Assembly: GCA_018971775.1 (NCBI GenBank)
Contig: JAGXAB010000006.1
Span: forward strand, 62,001-126,000
DNA: 64,000 nucleotides
Direction: 5' to 3'
Origin: Cyanobacteria bacterium REEB67
GTDB taxonomy: Bacteria > Cyanobacteriota > Vampirovibrionia > Obscuribacterales > Obscuribacteraceae
Part shown: positions 35,267-44,603 of the stretch, piece after piece
How the letters are laid out: each line of letters starts with the position of its first letter
Numbering within the stretch: position 1 is the stretch's first letter
The notes under the pieces: generated by a model
Told to the model about the DNA's origin: nothing
Database searches by the model: none
The model's input: only the letters and a program-made list of their open reading frames with translations
Position numbers and translations under genes: made by a program

Positions 35267-38192
35267 GCGGATCGATTTAACAAATTATGCAGGCGTGCAG
35301 GGCGAAAATATCATTTTCGCTCAAGACAAGCTCAACCTGGTCGTCGAGCCGAACGAATACGGCAAGTCGACGATGGCTACAGCGATCTGGTCGATACTCT
35401 TCGATTATCCGCCCGATTCGACGCTCTTGCCGACAAATGGTCTATCCGAAAAAGAAGCGCGTCGTCCCAAAAATGGCACCACCTACGGCGGCCGTCTCGA
35501 TGTCTACGCAAACGGGCGCAGACTGTCGATTTTGCGCGATTTCAATGCCAATAAATTTCGCGTTTTCGACAAAGAAAAGAACAATCTCGACGTCACGGCC
35601 GATTTCCTCGGCCCCAATGGTGAAGACGAGCTCGGCCTGCGCCTCACCGGCATGACCCGTGAACTTTTCCGCAGTACTTGTTTCGTCGGCCAGAGAGAGC
35701 TCGACGAACATGCCGTCAGCGGTGAAAGCAGCCTCGTCAGTATGATTCAAGGCATCGCCGACTCGGCTACTCCGGCCGCTACTTCCGGCCAGGCCGTCAA
35801 AGTATTGCGCGAAATATTGGACCGTGTGCCCGTTGGCGACAAACGGATCAAATTTGATACTTTGATCCGCGATCTGGAGATGCTCAGACAGGATCTGCTC
35901 AATAAGATTCGCGCCTATGAACGCGACAAGCAGGACGTAGCGGCCTCATTTGACCGTTTGATGATCGTCAATAAAATCCTCACCGGGGACAACAGTCGCT
36001 TCAAAGCAACCGAGTACCAAAATCTGAAATTTCAGCTAGGTGACGGCGAAGCGCGCCTGCACAAGCTGCAAGAAATACTTGTGCGTAAATTTGAAATCGA
36101 AGAGCAACTCGAAACTTTTAACGGCATGGAAGAGTTTCCCGAAGATTTGCGCCGGGCTATTGACGAGCTTTTCGAACGCCGCGCCCAGAAGCTCCAAGAG
36201 CTGCAAAACATCCAGAACGAGAGCAATCCGCACGCCAAACAATACGAAGAGAAGCGCGCCCAGATCAAGAGACGTTACCAGGGTCTCGATCAATTTACCC
36301 AGGACGAATCGACGCAGGTGGCATCGCTCGCCGGATCGATGCACACGGTCGAAGATGAAATCGCGGACCTGGTCAACCGCGGCAAAGCGGAACTGGCCAA
36401 AATAGTCGGACCGACCGGCACGGCGCTAGAGCTCGAAGGCATGCGCAATTCGCTAGTATCTGTGGAAGCGGAAGGTGTCGAGCACGCCCGCTCCTACAAT
36501 TCCTTGATCAGTGCCTTCCAGGACCAGATCACGGACGCCGAGCGCAATCTCCACAAAGAACGCGCCCGCAAAAAAGAATACGAACAAAAGCTCAAAGACG
36601 AAGTCAACCGTCGCAAGATGCAAGCCTTCTTGATTGGCGGTGTTTCGGTCGTGCTTTTTATCGTCGCCATCGTTCTGATGGTGGTGCTCAAAGCTGCCGC
36701 CTGGATAGCACCTGTCGTCCTCGGGGTAGGTCTGATCGGCATCATTGCCGCCGCCATTGTAATCATCCCGGCTTTCCAACCGGAGCGCCTTTTCAAAAAC
36801 GAATTTAACCAGATCAGCCACGACATCGGTCGGATCACCACCAATATCCAGGATTTGATTACTAAAGTAGGAGCTCTCGAAATAAAGCTCGACACGCTCG
36901 CCCGCAAAGTCGGCCTGCAGAGCCGCGATCAGCTCCTCGACAAACTAGATGACTATGCCTCGCAATCGACCCGATTAAAAGAATACGATCTGGTCGAGCA
37001 AATGCTCGAACAAAAGCGCCAGCTCATGGAGCGTTACAAACTCGATCTGGAAAAATTTGTCGCCAAAGCAGGCAAGGGTTCGCTTGCCCTCACTGCCAAC
37101 ACCGCCAAACAACTCTCGACAGCGCTTTCCACATACTTTACCGAGTCGCGCAATCTGGAAGTAAGCTTCCAGAGCACCACTTCCAGTATCAGGAAGGTGG
37201 CCAGCCTGGAAGAAAATATTCTCGACACCGAACAAGCGATTGCCAATCTGCTGAGCAAAGCCGGCATCGAACTTCCGGAAAATCTGAGCGAGGGCATCGA
37301 GCTCGTCAATAAGCGGCTCAACAGCCACAGTGAGTTTCTCCATCTATCCGATACGCTTAACGAGCTCGAACACGAAAGTGGCGGCCATTTTGTCGAATTG
37401 CCGGCGGCGATCAAGACCCTGGAAGAATATTGCAGCCGTATTTCGCAGCAGATGCAGGGCTTGCGCGACCAATATCCCGGCATCGAAACGGTTACTCCGG
37501 CCGCCGAAGGCGAGGTGCCACCGGAAGAAAGCGTCGGCGATCTGGCCCAGGTAGAGGCTATGCGCAAAGAGCGCGAAGAGTTGCAGACACGCATCCGCAC
37601 ACTATCGATGACCTGCGATGAGCAATATCTGCATTGCATCGAAGAGCTCGACCTCACCGAATTTAAGTTGCAGAGTGCCAAGCGCGCCAAGCTCGCTCTC
37701 GAAATTGCCGGTGATACATTGAAGCGCCTCTCGGGCGAGAACTATGTCGACTGGTCCAGTCATCTCAACGTCATCGCCAAAGACATGCTCGGTAAGCTCG
37801 CCCTCGATTACGATGAGATACGCTTCGACCATGAGCTCCAGCTCGTCGCCCGCAAAAAGGGCGACACACGCGAGATTAACTCGACCGAAATCATGAATCA
37901 GCTGTCGATTGGTACGAAAGAGCAAATTCACTGGCTGGCACGAATGGTCGTAGCCAAGTTTCTCTCGCGCCAGCACTCGATGCCGATCATTATGGACGAA
38001 CCATTCTCAGAGGCCGACGACGAGCGTTTCTTGAAGATGATGCGCTTCCTCATAGCGGTTATAGCCAAAGACCATCAGATCATCATCTTTAGCTGCCACC
38101 AGCAAAGACACACCTGGTTTAAGAATCAACTGGAAGAAAATGATCGCGGCCGGCTGATCTTCTGTCGTCGTCAAAAAAACGTCAAAGCCTGA
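35256..38192 (+). CDS. YhaN-like Rad50/SbcC-type ATPase with internal membrane helices
   Basis: The 978-residue protein has an ABC-type ATPase head split by long coiled coils. Walker A is EPNEYGKSTM (near residue 35), the signature region is SIGTKEQIHWLAR, and Walker B is MPIIMDEPFSEADDERF near the C-terminus. In the middle of the coiled coil, about residues 455-508, are two hydrophobic helices (FLIGGVSVVLFIVAIVLMVV and VVLGVGLIGIIAAAIVII). This architecture matches B. subtilis YhaN. The protein would hold a Rad50-like complex at the membrane. The ATG at 35256 is preferred to the TTG at 35247. Its partner is the degenerate YhaO-like protein. Confidence 0.85.
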   Translation: MWVERIDLTNYAGVQGENIIFAQDKLNLVVEPNEYGKSTMATAIWSILFDYPPDSTLLPTNGLSEKEARRPKNGTTYGGRLDVYANGRRLSILRDFNANKFRVFDKEKNNLDVTADFLGPNGEDELGLRLTGMTRELFRSTCFVGQRELDEHAVSGESSLVSMIQGIADSATPAATSGQAVKVLREILDRVPVGDKRIKFDTLIRDLEMLRQDLLNKIRAYERDKQDVAASFDRLMIVNKILTGDNSRFKATEYQNLKFQLGDGEARLHKLQEILVRKFEIEEQLETFNGMEEFPEDLRRAIDELFERRAQKLQELQNIQNESNPHAKQYEEKRAQIKRRYQGLDQFTQDESTQVASLAGSMHTVEDEIADLVNRGKAELAKIVGPTGTALELEGMRNSLVSVEAEGVEHARSYNSLISAFQDQITDAERNLHKERARKKEYEQKLKDEVNRRKMQAFLIGGVSVVLFIVAIVLMVVLKAAAWIAPVVLGVGLIGIIAAAIVIIPAFQPERLFKNEFNQISHDIGRITTNIQDLITKVGALEIKLDTLARKVGLQSRDQLLDKLDDYASQSTRLKEYDLVEQMLEQKRQLMERYKLDLEKFVAKAGKGSLALTANTAKQLSTALSTYFTESRNLEVSFQSTTSSIRKVASLEENILDTEQAIANLLSKAGIELPENLSEGIELVNKRLNSHSEFLHLSDTLNELEHESGGHFVELPAAIKTLEEYCSRISQQMQGLRDQYPGIETVTPAAEGEVPPEESVGDLAQVEAMRKEREELQTRIRTLSMTCDEQYLHCIEELDLTEFKLQSAKRAKLALEIAGDTLKRLSGENYVDWSSHLNVIAKDMLGKLALDYDEIRFDHELQLVARKKGDTREINSTEIMNQLSIGTKEQIHWLARMVVAKFLSRQHSMPIIMDEPFSEADDERFLKMMRFLIAVIAKDHQIIIFSCHQQRHTWFKNQLEENDRGRLIFCRRQKNVKA

Positions 38193-38235
38193 GCAAGCCT
38201 CAGCCCGGACTTACATCTGAACTCTGGACAGGCAC

Positions 38236-39270
38236 TCAACGGCTTTTGATACCGTGCCGGCGCAAATAATCTCTGTACGACAGAGGCTGCCCGCCACCGG
38301 CTCCACTTGAAGCAGCGTTGGGATTGGCATTGCGATTGATACCAAGCTCAGGAGCAGTGCGCGCCGCCTGCATATCGACTCGACCGTAGACGTTGTGGTA
38401 GTCCTCGTTTTTATCGTATTTCGTCTTGCCGTAGTCGCTAAACGAAACCACATCGAACTGGTTGTAAGGCATGAAGGGCTGCTTAGCAACGCGCTCGTGC
38501 ATGATTACATCGGTGGTTTTGAAAGCGCTATCGGGGATATGACCGCCACTGGCCAGCGCCGCTTTGACCGCGGCAAGATTGGCGATTGTGTCGGTGGTTG
38601 CCAATTTTTTCTTCGCCTCAAAGGCCTGGTCAAAGCCCTGCATATGGCTGCGGGAAACCATGGCGCTGCTGTGCTCTTTGATATGAGCGAGATGCATCTG
38701 CACATAGCGATGCTTCTTCTCAGCTTCAGGCATGGTCGAAGTGTAGAGGCCATTTACTTTCTGAGCAAAACTGAGCTCAGTGATCAAATCTTCCGAATTC
38801 CAATAGCCTGGTAAACAGTGCAGCACCGTGCCGTCAGGGTTGAGGACAAAAATCTGGATATTATGCGGTCCGGCACCATTGGTGGTGTTGACGGCGTTGC
38901 CCCAGACCTCGTGGCGGCCAGACAAGCCGCAATAAGGCTCGTTGGTGATGTCGCGGGTACCGCAGACAAAATTATCTTTGAGGTAGCTGATTACTGGTTC
39001 GGAGGAGAGCGACACGGCCCTCAGACTATTGCCGGCGCTTCAAGTGGCGCCTTCCATTTTGCCCAACATATGAATCCAAACGAGTGGCTTGCCTCGCTGC
39101 CTGGCACAGGCAAGCGCCTGATTCATATTGTCGAACCAGGTAATTTGCCTGGTCAACTCGTTGACCTTGGCTCGCTGCTCGACACCGGTGACACCGGCCC
39201 CCAGGGACGACGGCGCCGCCATCGACAGAGCAAACAAAGAAGCCAGCAAGACCGACTGGCTTTGCTTCAT
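38236..39270 (-). CDS. Secreted thioredoxin-like protein, candidate selenoprotein (in-frame UGA)
   Basis: A frame from ATG 39270 runs without interruption except for a TGA at 39040-39042, and continues in the same frame to the stop at 38236. The full product would have 344 residues with the UGA at residue 77. It begins with a signal peptide (SVLLASLFALSMAAPSSLGA). Then come ALACARQRGKPLVWIHMLG, the UGA in GAT-Sec-SAG, and SLRAVSLSSEPVISYLKDNF. This is the thioredoxin layout: strand, active site, helix, with Sec where a redox cysteine is expected. The downstream part (PHNIQIFVLNPDGTVLHCLP) completes the fold; the rest is polar. A tRNA-Sec lies at 54388. A stem-loop follows the UGA. The alternatives are a pseudogene, or two genes with a GTG start at 39015. 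Confidence 0.75.
39008..39039 (-). promoter_or_regulatory. SECIS-like stem-loop directly after the UGA
   Basis: The 32 bases after the UGA can fold as lower stem AGCG/CGCT, a small internal loop, upper stem CGGC/GCCG and a 12-base apical loop containing AGTCTGAG. Bacterial SECIS elements sit in the coding region at this distance and carry a conserved G in the loop. The short stems make this a candidate only. Confidence 0.45.
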
Positions 39271-39429
39271 GTATTTGTTCCGTCGCCTGTTTTGACTTTG
39301 AGTTTGAACTTGCCCAAACATATATAGATTGACCCGGGTCTGACTGTATCTCTTTCCATCATCACCCTTTAGCAGCCGCTTGCGGTTAAAAAATGACCGC
39401 CCCCAGATTAAATCTACGGAGCAGGCATC

Positions 39430-40050
39430 CTAACGCACAGGTTTGCGGCGCACCGTGACGGCCGTGCCGACGCAAACGACACCGCTGGCAAATTTGCCTT
39501 TATCGAGCGGCATGACTTGACTATCGAAATGGATGCCGATCACGGCATTGGCGCCGTTTTGCTTGGCCCGTTTGACCAGAGTCAGATAGGCCTCGGTGCG
39601 CGCTTCTTCGCAAAGCTGCGCGTAAGAGGCGATGCTACCTCCATAGACCTCCTGCGAACCGGCCGCAGAGTCCTCCGCCCAGGTCGGCACACGCACCGAC
39701 GCCCCCTCAACCAGACCTTTGTAATCGATAATCGAATAGCCCTCGATCAAAGATGTGGTGGTGGCCAAAAAGTCGCTCCCGCCATAACCTCTGGCTACAG
39801 CCGGAGCGACCACAGCGGCGCTCTGCCTGGGAGGGAGATTGGCATTAGTATTGATATTTTGTAGCGGTTGAGGTGATATAAGGGCAGCCGCACTTGCCCC
39901 TGTCGAAGCATCAGGAATATGCTCATGGGATACATATCCCGGGATGGTATTGCGAGCCGGTTGGGCGATCGCGCCTGGCTGAAAGAGTAGACAGGCCAGC
40001 AAGAAAATCACTCTGGAATTGGAAAGTTTGTGCCAGGTCAGGTTTTGCAT
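39430..40050 (-). CDS. Secreted YbjQ/UPF0145-type domain protein
   Basis: The 206-residue protein has a signal peptide (SRVIFLLACLLFQPGAIA), a low-complexity linker and a C-terminal heavy-metal-binding-like domain of the YbjQ/UPF0145 family. Visible in it are TTSLIEGYSIIDYKGLVEGA, the helix AYLTLVKRAKQNGANAVIGI and the strand VCVGTAVTVR. YbjQ proteins are pentameric and of unknown function; they are normally cytosolic, so the export signal is unusual. The ATG at 40050 is preferred to the one at 40065 because of the signal peptide. The gene is monocistronic on the minus strand. Confidence 0.78.
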   Translation of the reverse strand: MQNLTWHKLSNSRVIFLLACLLFQPGAIAQPARNTIPGYVSHEHIPDASTGASAAALISPQPLQNINTNANLPPRQSAAVVAPAVARGYGGSDFLATTTSLIEGYSIIDYKGLVEGASVRVPTWAEDSAAGSQEVYGGSIASYAQLCEEARTEAYLTLVKRAKQNGANAVIGIHFDSQVMPLDKGKFASGVVCVGTAVTVRRKPVR

Positions 40051-40275
40051 TATTTGCCATCCCAAAAAATCGGCTGGATTACAAGAAGCGACAGCAAGAC
40101 GATATCACGCAGTTAGCAAGCCGCTCTCCGGGCTTTACCGTAAAGCCCCCACGCAGAGCGCCAAGACAATACTTCCATGGGAAAAAAAAGCTGCCTCGGA
40201 GCAGCACAAAAAGTCACGCGCATGTTCAACCTCCCGAATCACCGAAAAGTCTGGCCTCCCTAACCTTAATGGGGG

Positions 40276-41934
40276 ATGTCGAAAAAAAGAGCGGCAGATA
40301 CGATGGAAATATTCTCAGCGCGGCGAATTACTAAGATGAAAAACAATCTTTCCAAAACAGGCAGCCTGTGGGATCTTTCAACTAAGTCGGCGAGCCGGCC
40401 AGAAGAGGATAACTTAGTCCAGAAAGGCTGGCAGACGGTCGCCAGCTTATCATCAATCTTTGGCCAGGTGACTGACTTTACAGTCGGCGCTCCTCTAATC
40501 CTGCAGGCTCTGGCTCCTTTCGATTTTGCCGCTTCGACACTCTGGTTGCTCGAGCGAAACAGTCAGCTCAGATGCATTTCCGCCCACGTCTCACAAGCTT
40601 GTTTGATTGAAGGGGGCCAAAAAGTCCTGCCGCTAGGGGCCGGTCATCTCGCCTGCGAGGTATTTCGCCTGCGACGCACAGAGCAAGAAGGCTCACTGGT
40701 CGCCTTCCCCTTGCTCGCAAAAAGAGCTGTGATCGGTGTGATCGTAGCGATACAAAAAGCAGAAGGCTCCTTGCCCGATGCCGAGCCAGTCTTTCAAACT
40801 TTGGGCCGATTGATCGGCGATTTTTTCAACCAATGCCAGAAAGCTGAAGAACTGCAAGCTAGTGCAGATCGCCTCTTAACCATGATCAACAATGCCACGA
40901 GCGGCATCTTTACGATCGATCGAGATGGTCTGATTATTACATCCAATCCGGCCTTTCAAGATATGGTCGGCCTCAGCAGCGCGGAGTGCATCGGCAAACG
41001 GGCGGAGGCATTTTTTTTCGACGACAAATATATAAAAGGGACGAACCAATCGAAGCCGGTTGCCGCAACGCTTGCGACGCCTACGAGTGAAAAGCGCACC
41101 TTGCAGTTGATCAATAGCGCCGGCCCAAACCTCTCCGTAGAGTTGGTCGTAACGCACATGGAGTCTAGAGGACAAGTCTTTCACACAGCACTTGTCCGAG
41201 ATATAACAGAGCGAGTAGAAGAGGAAGAGCGGGTGCGAGAATTTTATTCAATCGTTGCCCACGAACTGAAAGCTCCGATGACCTCGGTGGCAGCCTCGCT
41301 CAGTCTGATCGAAAACGGTATCACCGGAGACCCGGGAGAGGAGGCGCGCCTACTGATCGTCAACGCCCGGACAAGCTGCACGCGCCTGCAACGCCTCATC
41401 CACGACGTGCTCGACGCCGGCAAAATAGACGCCGGTAAAATGGCTCTGGCTCTGGCCAAATGTTCGGCCGCCGGTCTGCTTGAGGAAACAAGCGCAAGCC
41501 TTGAATCCTACGACCTGGCAAGCGGCGTCAAAATTCGCCGCCTCGTAGAATGGAATGGTGAAATCTTCGCCGACCGCGACAGAATATTGCAAGCCTTGAT
41601 CAATCTCACTTCTAACGCCATCAAAGTCTCGCCGCCCAACAGCCCAGTCGATCTCGTCGTCGCAGCCGCGGGCCCGAATACGATTAAATTTGGCGTGCGC
41701 GATTATGGAGCCGGCATCAAAGAAGACCAGCGTGCCGAGCTGTTCGGGCGCTTCCAACAATTGCCCGGCCCCAAGACCAGTGCTGAAAACGGCACCGGTC
41801 TTGGACTGTACATCTCCAAAGCAATCATCGATTCCCACGGCGGCACGATCGGCTGCCAGAGCGAACCGGGTCAGGGCTCGACCTTCTGGTTCACACTACC
41901 GATAAATGGACCGCAAATCGCTAATGGCAAATAA
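40276..41934 (+). CDS. GAF-PAS sensor histidine kinase
   Basis: The 552-residue cytosolic sensor has a GAF-like domain (about residues 50-190), a PAS domain (about 195-310; ATSGIFTIDRDGLIITSNPA) and a kinase core. The phosphoacceptor is in YSIVAHELKAPMTSVAASL (His near residue 328). The ATPase shows the N box LINLTSNAIKVSP, G1 VRDYGAGIKED and G2 ENGTGLGLYISKAI. No membrane helix is present, so it senses a cytosolic signal. No response regulator gene is adjacent, so the partner is elsewhere. The start codon is uncertain: an ATG at 40336 (MKNNL) is also possible. Confidence 0.9.
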   Translation: MSKKRAADTMEIFSARRITKMKNNLSKTGSLWDLSTKSASRPEEDNLVQKGWQTVASLSSIFGQVTDFTVGAPLILQALAPFDFAASTLWLLERNSQLRCISAHVSQACLIEGGQKVLPLGAGHLACEVFRLRRTEQEGSLVAFPLLAKRAVIGVIVAIQKAEGSLPDAEPVFQTLGRLIGDFFNQCQKAEELQASADRLLTMINNATSGIFTIDRDGLIITSNPAFQDMVGLSSAECIGKRAEAFFFDDKYIKGTNQSKPVAATLATPTSEKRTLQLINSAGPNLSVELVVTHMESRGQVFHTALVRDITERVEEEERVREFYSIVAHELKAPMTSVAASLSLIENGITGDPGEEARLLIVNARTSCTRLQRLIHDVLDAGKIDAGKMALALAKCSAAGLLEETSASLESYDLASGVKIRRLVEWNGEIFADRDRILQALINLTSNAIKVSPPNSPVDLVVAAAGPNTIKFGVRDYGAGIKEDQRAELFGRFQQLPGPKTSAENGTGLGLYISKAIIDSHGGTIGCQSEPGQGSTFWFTLPINGPQIANGK

Positions 41935-41952
41935 TTGAACTTCGGCCTGGTT

Positions 41953-42666
41953 CTAGTCTTTACCGGCCAACTTGCGTTCGAGCACGGTGAAACCGGTCAA
42001 ATCAGCGAGGGCGTCGACGATCTCCCAGGTGGTTTTTTCCAGGTCATCGCTATAAGGAATAGGTTTGCCAATGATCAATTTGATGTGAGCTTTGCCGGTC
42101 TTCTCATTGCTGCCGACGATACCGACGGGCAAGATATTGCTCTTGGTCACTTTGGCAAAGTAAGCGGCGCCCAGGTGCGGACGACCTATTGAGTTGGGCA
42201 CCTTGCAGCGCGTCCCTTCGACAAACATACCGAGCGACCAGCCGGTCTTCATCACCTGTTTCATAAATTTGAGCGTGGAAAGTTCAGGCTTCTCGCGCGT
42301 CAAGGGCAGCGCTCCGAGGAAGTCGATCCACATGCCGAGCGGTCTGATATACCAGAGCTCGCGCTTAGCCATGAAAACCATATGCCTGTGGGTCGCCACC
42401 GTCAGTAGTGGCGGATCCTGATTGGAAATGTGGTTCCCAACAATGACCAGAGAACCTTCCGGCGGGATATTCTCACGGCCTTCGACGGTCAGATGATTGA
42501 ATGTTTTGTGCCAGTTTTCCATGATCGTGCGGCCGACGAACATCTGCACTTTGATGCGCCAGGGCGTGAAGCGATCCATGCTCAGAGGCTGACACTTGAT
42601 TGGTCGTTTTTCGGGAGAGGCCTTCGCTACTTCGGCGGCCGGTTTTTCGGCGTTTTCTGTGGTCAT
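41953..42666 (-). CDS. 1-acylglycerol-3-phosphate acyltransferase (PlsC family)
   Basis: The 237-residue membrane-associated acyltransferase makes phosphatidic acid from lysophosphatidic acid. It has the catalytic HxxxxD motif in VGNHISNQDPPLL, the acceptor-binding FVEGTRCKVPNS (EGTR) and a block III-like PVGIVGSN. The length fits PlsC. Its first codon overlaps the stop of the TPR-NHL gene by four bases, so the two are cotranslated. A related lysophospholipid or ornithine-lipid substrate cannot be excluded. Confidence 0.88.
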   Translation of the reverse strand: MTTENAEKPAAEVAKASPEKRPIKCQPLSMDRFTPWRIKVQMFVGRTIMENWHKTFNHLTVEGRENIPPEGSLVIVGNHISNQDPPLLTVATHRHMVFMAKRELWYIRPLGMWIDFLGALPLTREKPELSTLKFMKQVMKTGWSLGMFVEGTRCKVPNSIGRPHLGAAYFAKVTKSNILPVGIVGSNEKTGKAHIKLIIGKPIPYSDDLEKTTWEIVDALADLTGFTVLERKLAGKD

Positions 42667-43877
42667 GGCTTGGTTACAACTGTCTTGGGCAGGGTGATAC
42701 GGACGATGGTGTTATCTTCTTGCTGCGAGACGAAGAGATTGCCATCGCGGTCGAGGGTGAGGTAATAGGGGGCTTTGAAGCCTGTACCGATGATCGTCGA
42801 AACGCCGGCCGGGCTGATGCGAGCGACCGTGTTGCCGGAGTAATTGGCGACATAGACATTGCCGCCTTCATCGCAAACCAGGCCGATCGGTCCTTTCAAA
42901 TTGCTGCCGCCGCTGAACTGCATGCGGGTGCCATCGGCTGAGATGCGGTCGACGGTATTGCTGGCGAAATTAGCCACGTAGAGATTGCCCAGGCGGTCGA
43001 AAGCCAAACCGGCCGGAGCATTGAAGCCGGCGGCAATGACGCGGGCCGAGCTGTTGGCCAGGACGGCGGTCGGATTGGAGGCGATGACGCTCTTGCGTTT
43101 GGCCTGCTCGAAGGCATTGGGCGCAGTTTGAACGACTTGCGGTGCCTGGGTCTGGACCTGCTGCTGCTGTGGCACTTGTTGTTGCTGTGGCTGGGCGCCC
43201 TGCTGCTGCTGATAAGCCTGAGCTTCTCGATAAGGATTGGGAGCGGTGGTGTCACCCGGGGCGATCGGGTTCATATTCATGCTCTGATTCATGTTTTGAC
43301 TGCCGCCCTGACCCAGAGCAGGAGCGTAACTTGGCTGGGCGACGGTGGCGCCGGCAAGAATCTGGTCGCAGGTCTGGGTGCGCTTCTGGGCGTCGGCGAA
43401 GTGCTGCGAGGCGGGAGCGATCGCCTGAAACTGCGCTTTTGCTTCGGCATGGCGGCCAAGATCCATCAGGGCGATGCCTAGTTGATAGTGAGCGTCTGGA
43501 TCATTGGGTTTGACGCGCAGCACTTCCTGGAAGCGCGGCACAGCCTCTTTCAAGCGTCTTTCGCTTTGATAGAGGACGCCGAGGTTATATTGAGCGTCGG
43601 TCAAATTAGGGTCGAGGTCGGTAGCATGGCGGAAGAAGATTACCGCCGATTCCAGGGAACCTTGTTTGTACGCAGTCAGCCCAAGGTTATACATCCCGAC
43701 TGCCTGTTGATTGCCTTGCACGGCTGTAGGTGCAGCCCCTTGAGCGAAGACCGGAGCAAGCAGATTAAAACCAGGAAGACCAGGGCCAATCAGACTGAAA
43801 CCGAATAGGGCAGACACGCTAAAGGCGGCCCCTAGAAGCTTCTCAGACACTTTGATCGGTTTAGACACTTTATCCAT
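42663..43877 (-). CDS. TPR and NHL-repeat secreted protein
   Basis: The 404-residue protein has a signal-like N-terminus (LLGAAFSVSALFGFSLIGPG), three TPR units (about residues 60-170; DAQYNLGVLYQSERRLKEAV and DAHYQLGIALMDLGRHAEAK), a Gln-rich linker with runs of QQQ, and C-terminal NHL-type beta-propeller repeats (GLAFDRLGNLYVANFASNTV and YLTLDRDGNLFVSQQEDNTI). Only about three blades are present, so it would need to oligomerise or be incomplete as a propeller. It is likely extracytoplasmic and involved in binding. It is coupled to the PlsC gene by a 4-base overlap. Confidence 0.82.
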   Translation of the reverse strand: MDKVSKPIKVSEKLLGAAFSVSALFGFSLIGPGLPGFNLLAPVFAQGAAPTAVQGNQQAVGMYNLGLTAYKQGSLESAVIFFRHATDLDPNLTDAQYNLGVLYQSERRLKEAVPRFQEVLRVKPNDPDAHYQLGIALMDLGRHAEAKAQFQAIAPASQHFADAQKRTQTCDQILAGATVAQPSYAPALGQGGSQNMNQSMNMNPIAPGDTTAPNPYREAQAYQQQQGAQPQQQQVPQQQQVQTQAPQVVQTAPNAFEQAKRKSVIASNPTAVLANSSARVIAAGFNAPAGLAFDRLGNLYVANFASNTVDRISADGTRMQFSGGSNLKGPIGLVCDEGGNVYVANYSGNTVARISPAGVSTIIGTGFKAPYYLTLDRDGNLFVSQQEDNTIVRITLPKTVVTKP

Positions 43878-44022
43878 TAATCAGTAAAACTCCGGCGGCA
43901 CTTAATAAACGCGTATTTAATTCCCAGATGGGTATAGTAGATATAGACAGTTAGATCAATACAGGCCCGATTTTATCAAGGATTTTGCCCGAAAAGCTGT
44001 TTAGTAGGAAACCTTAAAATAC

Positions 44023-44505
44023 ATGCGAACCGTTGGTCATATCATTACTTCAGCCGGCGTCAGTGCTGCCAGCTACATGGTCTACAAGTCTCCAAAGGCA
44101 GCATTCGCGAGCTTCTTGGTTGGTTTTGCCATGGATCTTGACCACGTCGTCGACTATGTCCGGGCGCACGGCTGGAAGCTTGACTGGGCCCGCTTTTCCG
44201 AAGCCAGCCATGAGAAATATAGCGGCAAGCTCTATCTGCCACTGCACTCATACGAGCTGCTCGCCCTATTCTTCTTTCTTTTTAAGGGTCCGAGCAGACA
44301 GCCTTATCGGGTCGGCATCACCCTTTCGGTCCTGACACATTTATTATTGGACCAGCGCTGCAATCCCTCACGCAAGGCCGGCACATACTTCCTGGCGCAC
44401 CGTATCCGCAAACGCTTCAATGCCCACGAGATTCTCGGCGCCGGTTTTCTGACCGACACCAGACACAGCCACAGACATGGCCACAGACATGGCCACAGAC
44501 ACTAA
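44023..44505 (+). CDS. YdjM-like membrane metal-dependent hydrolase-like protein
   Basis: The 160-residue protein has a hydrophobic start (HIITSAGVSAASYMVY and FASFLVGFAMDLDHVVDYV) with acidic and His residues typical of the YdjM/DUF457 membrane hydrolase group. A middle LPLHSYELLALFFFLF and a third motif SVLTHLLLDQRCNP follow. The arrangement H, DLDH, LHSYE, HLLLD supports metal binding. The C-terminus is a repeated HRHGHRHGHRH tail created by a 12-bp DNA tandem. Enzymatic activity of this group is unproven. Confidence 0.7.
   Translation: MRTVGHIITSAGVSAASYMVYKSPKAAFASFLVGFAMDLDHVVDYVRAHGWKLDWARFSEASHEKYSGKLYLPLHSYELLALFFFLFKGPSRQPYRVGITLSVLTHLLLDQRCNPSRKAGTYFLAHRIRKRFNAHEILGAGFLTDTRHSHRHGHRHGHRH
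44469..44502 (+). repeat. 12-bp tandem repeat encoding a His-rich tail
   Basis: CCACAGACATGG is repeated at 44469-44480 and 44481-44492, with a partial copy at 44493-44502. It encodes the terminal Gly-His-Arg-His units of the YdjM-like protein, and a change in copy number would lengthen or shorten the tail without shifting frame. Confidence 0.9.
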
Positions 44506-44603
44506 AACGGGCTTTTAAGCTGGCGCTGACGCCCAGAGACAAAGACGCAAAAAAGCAAAGACGCAAAAAGGCAAAGACTATTCAGCTATCGCTTCAAGCG
44601 ACC

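Noticed and set aside
39040-39321. Independent 93-codon gene ending at the UGA
   Set aside because: It would be half a thioredoxin fold ending just before the active site, while the missing half follows in the same frame; a readthrough product is the better explanation.
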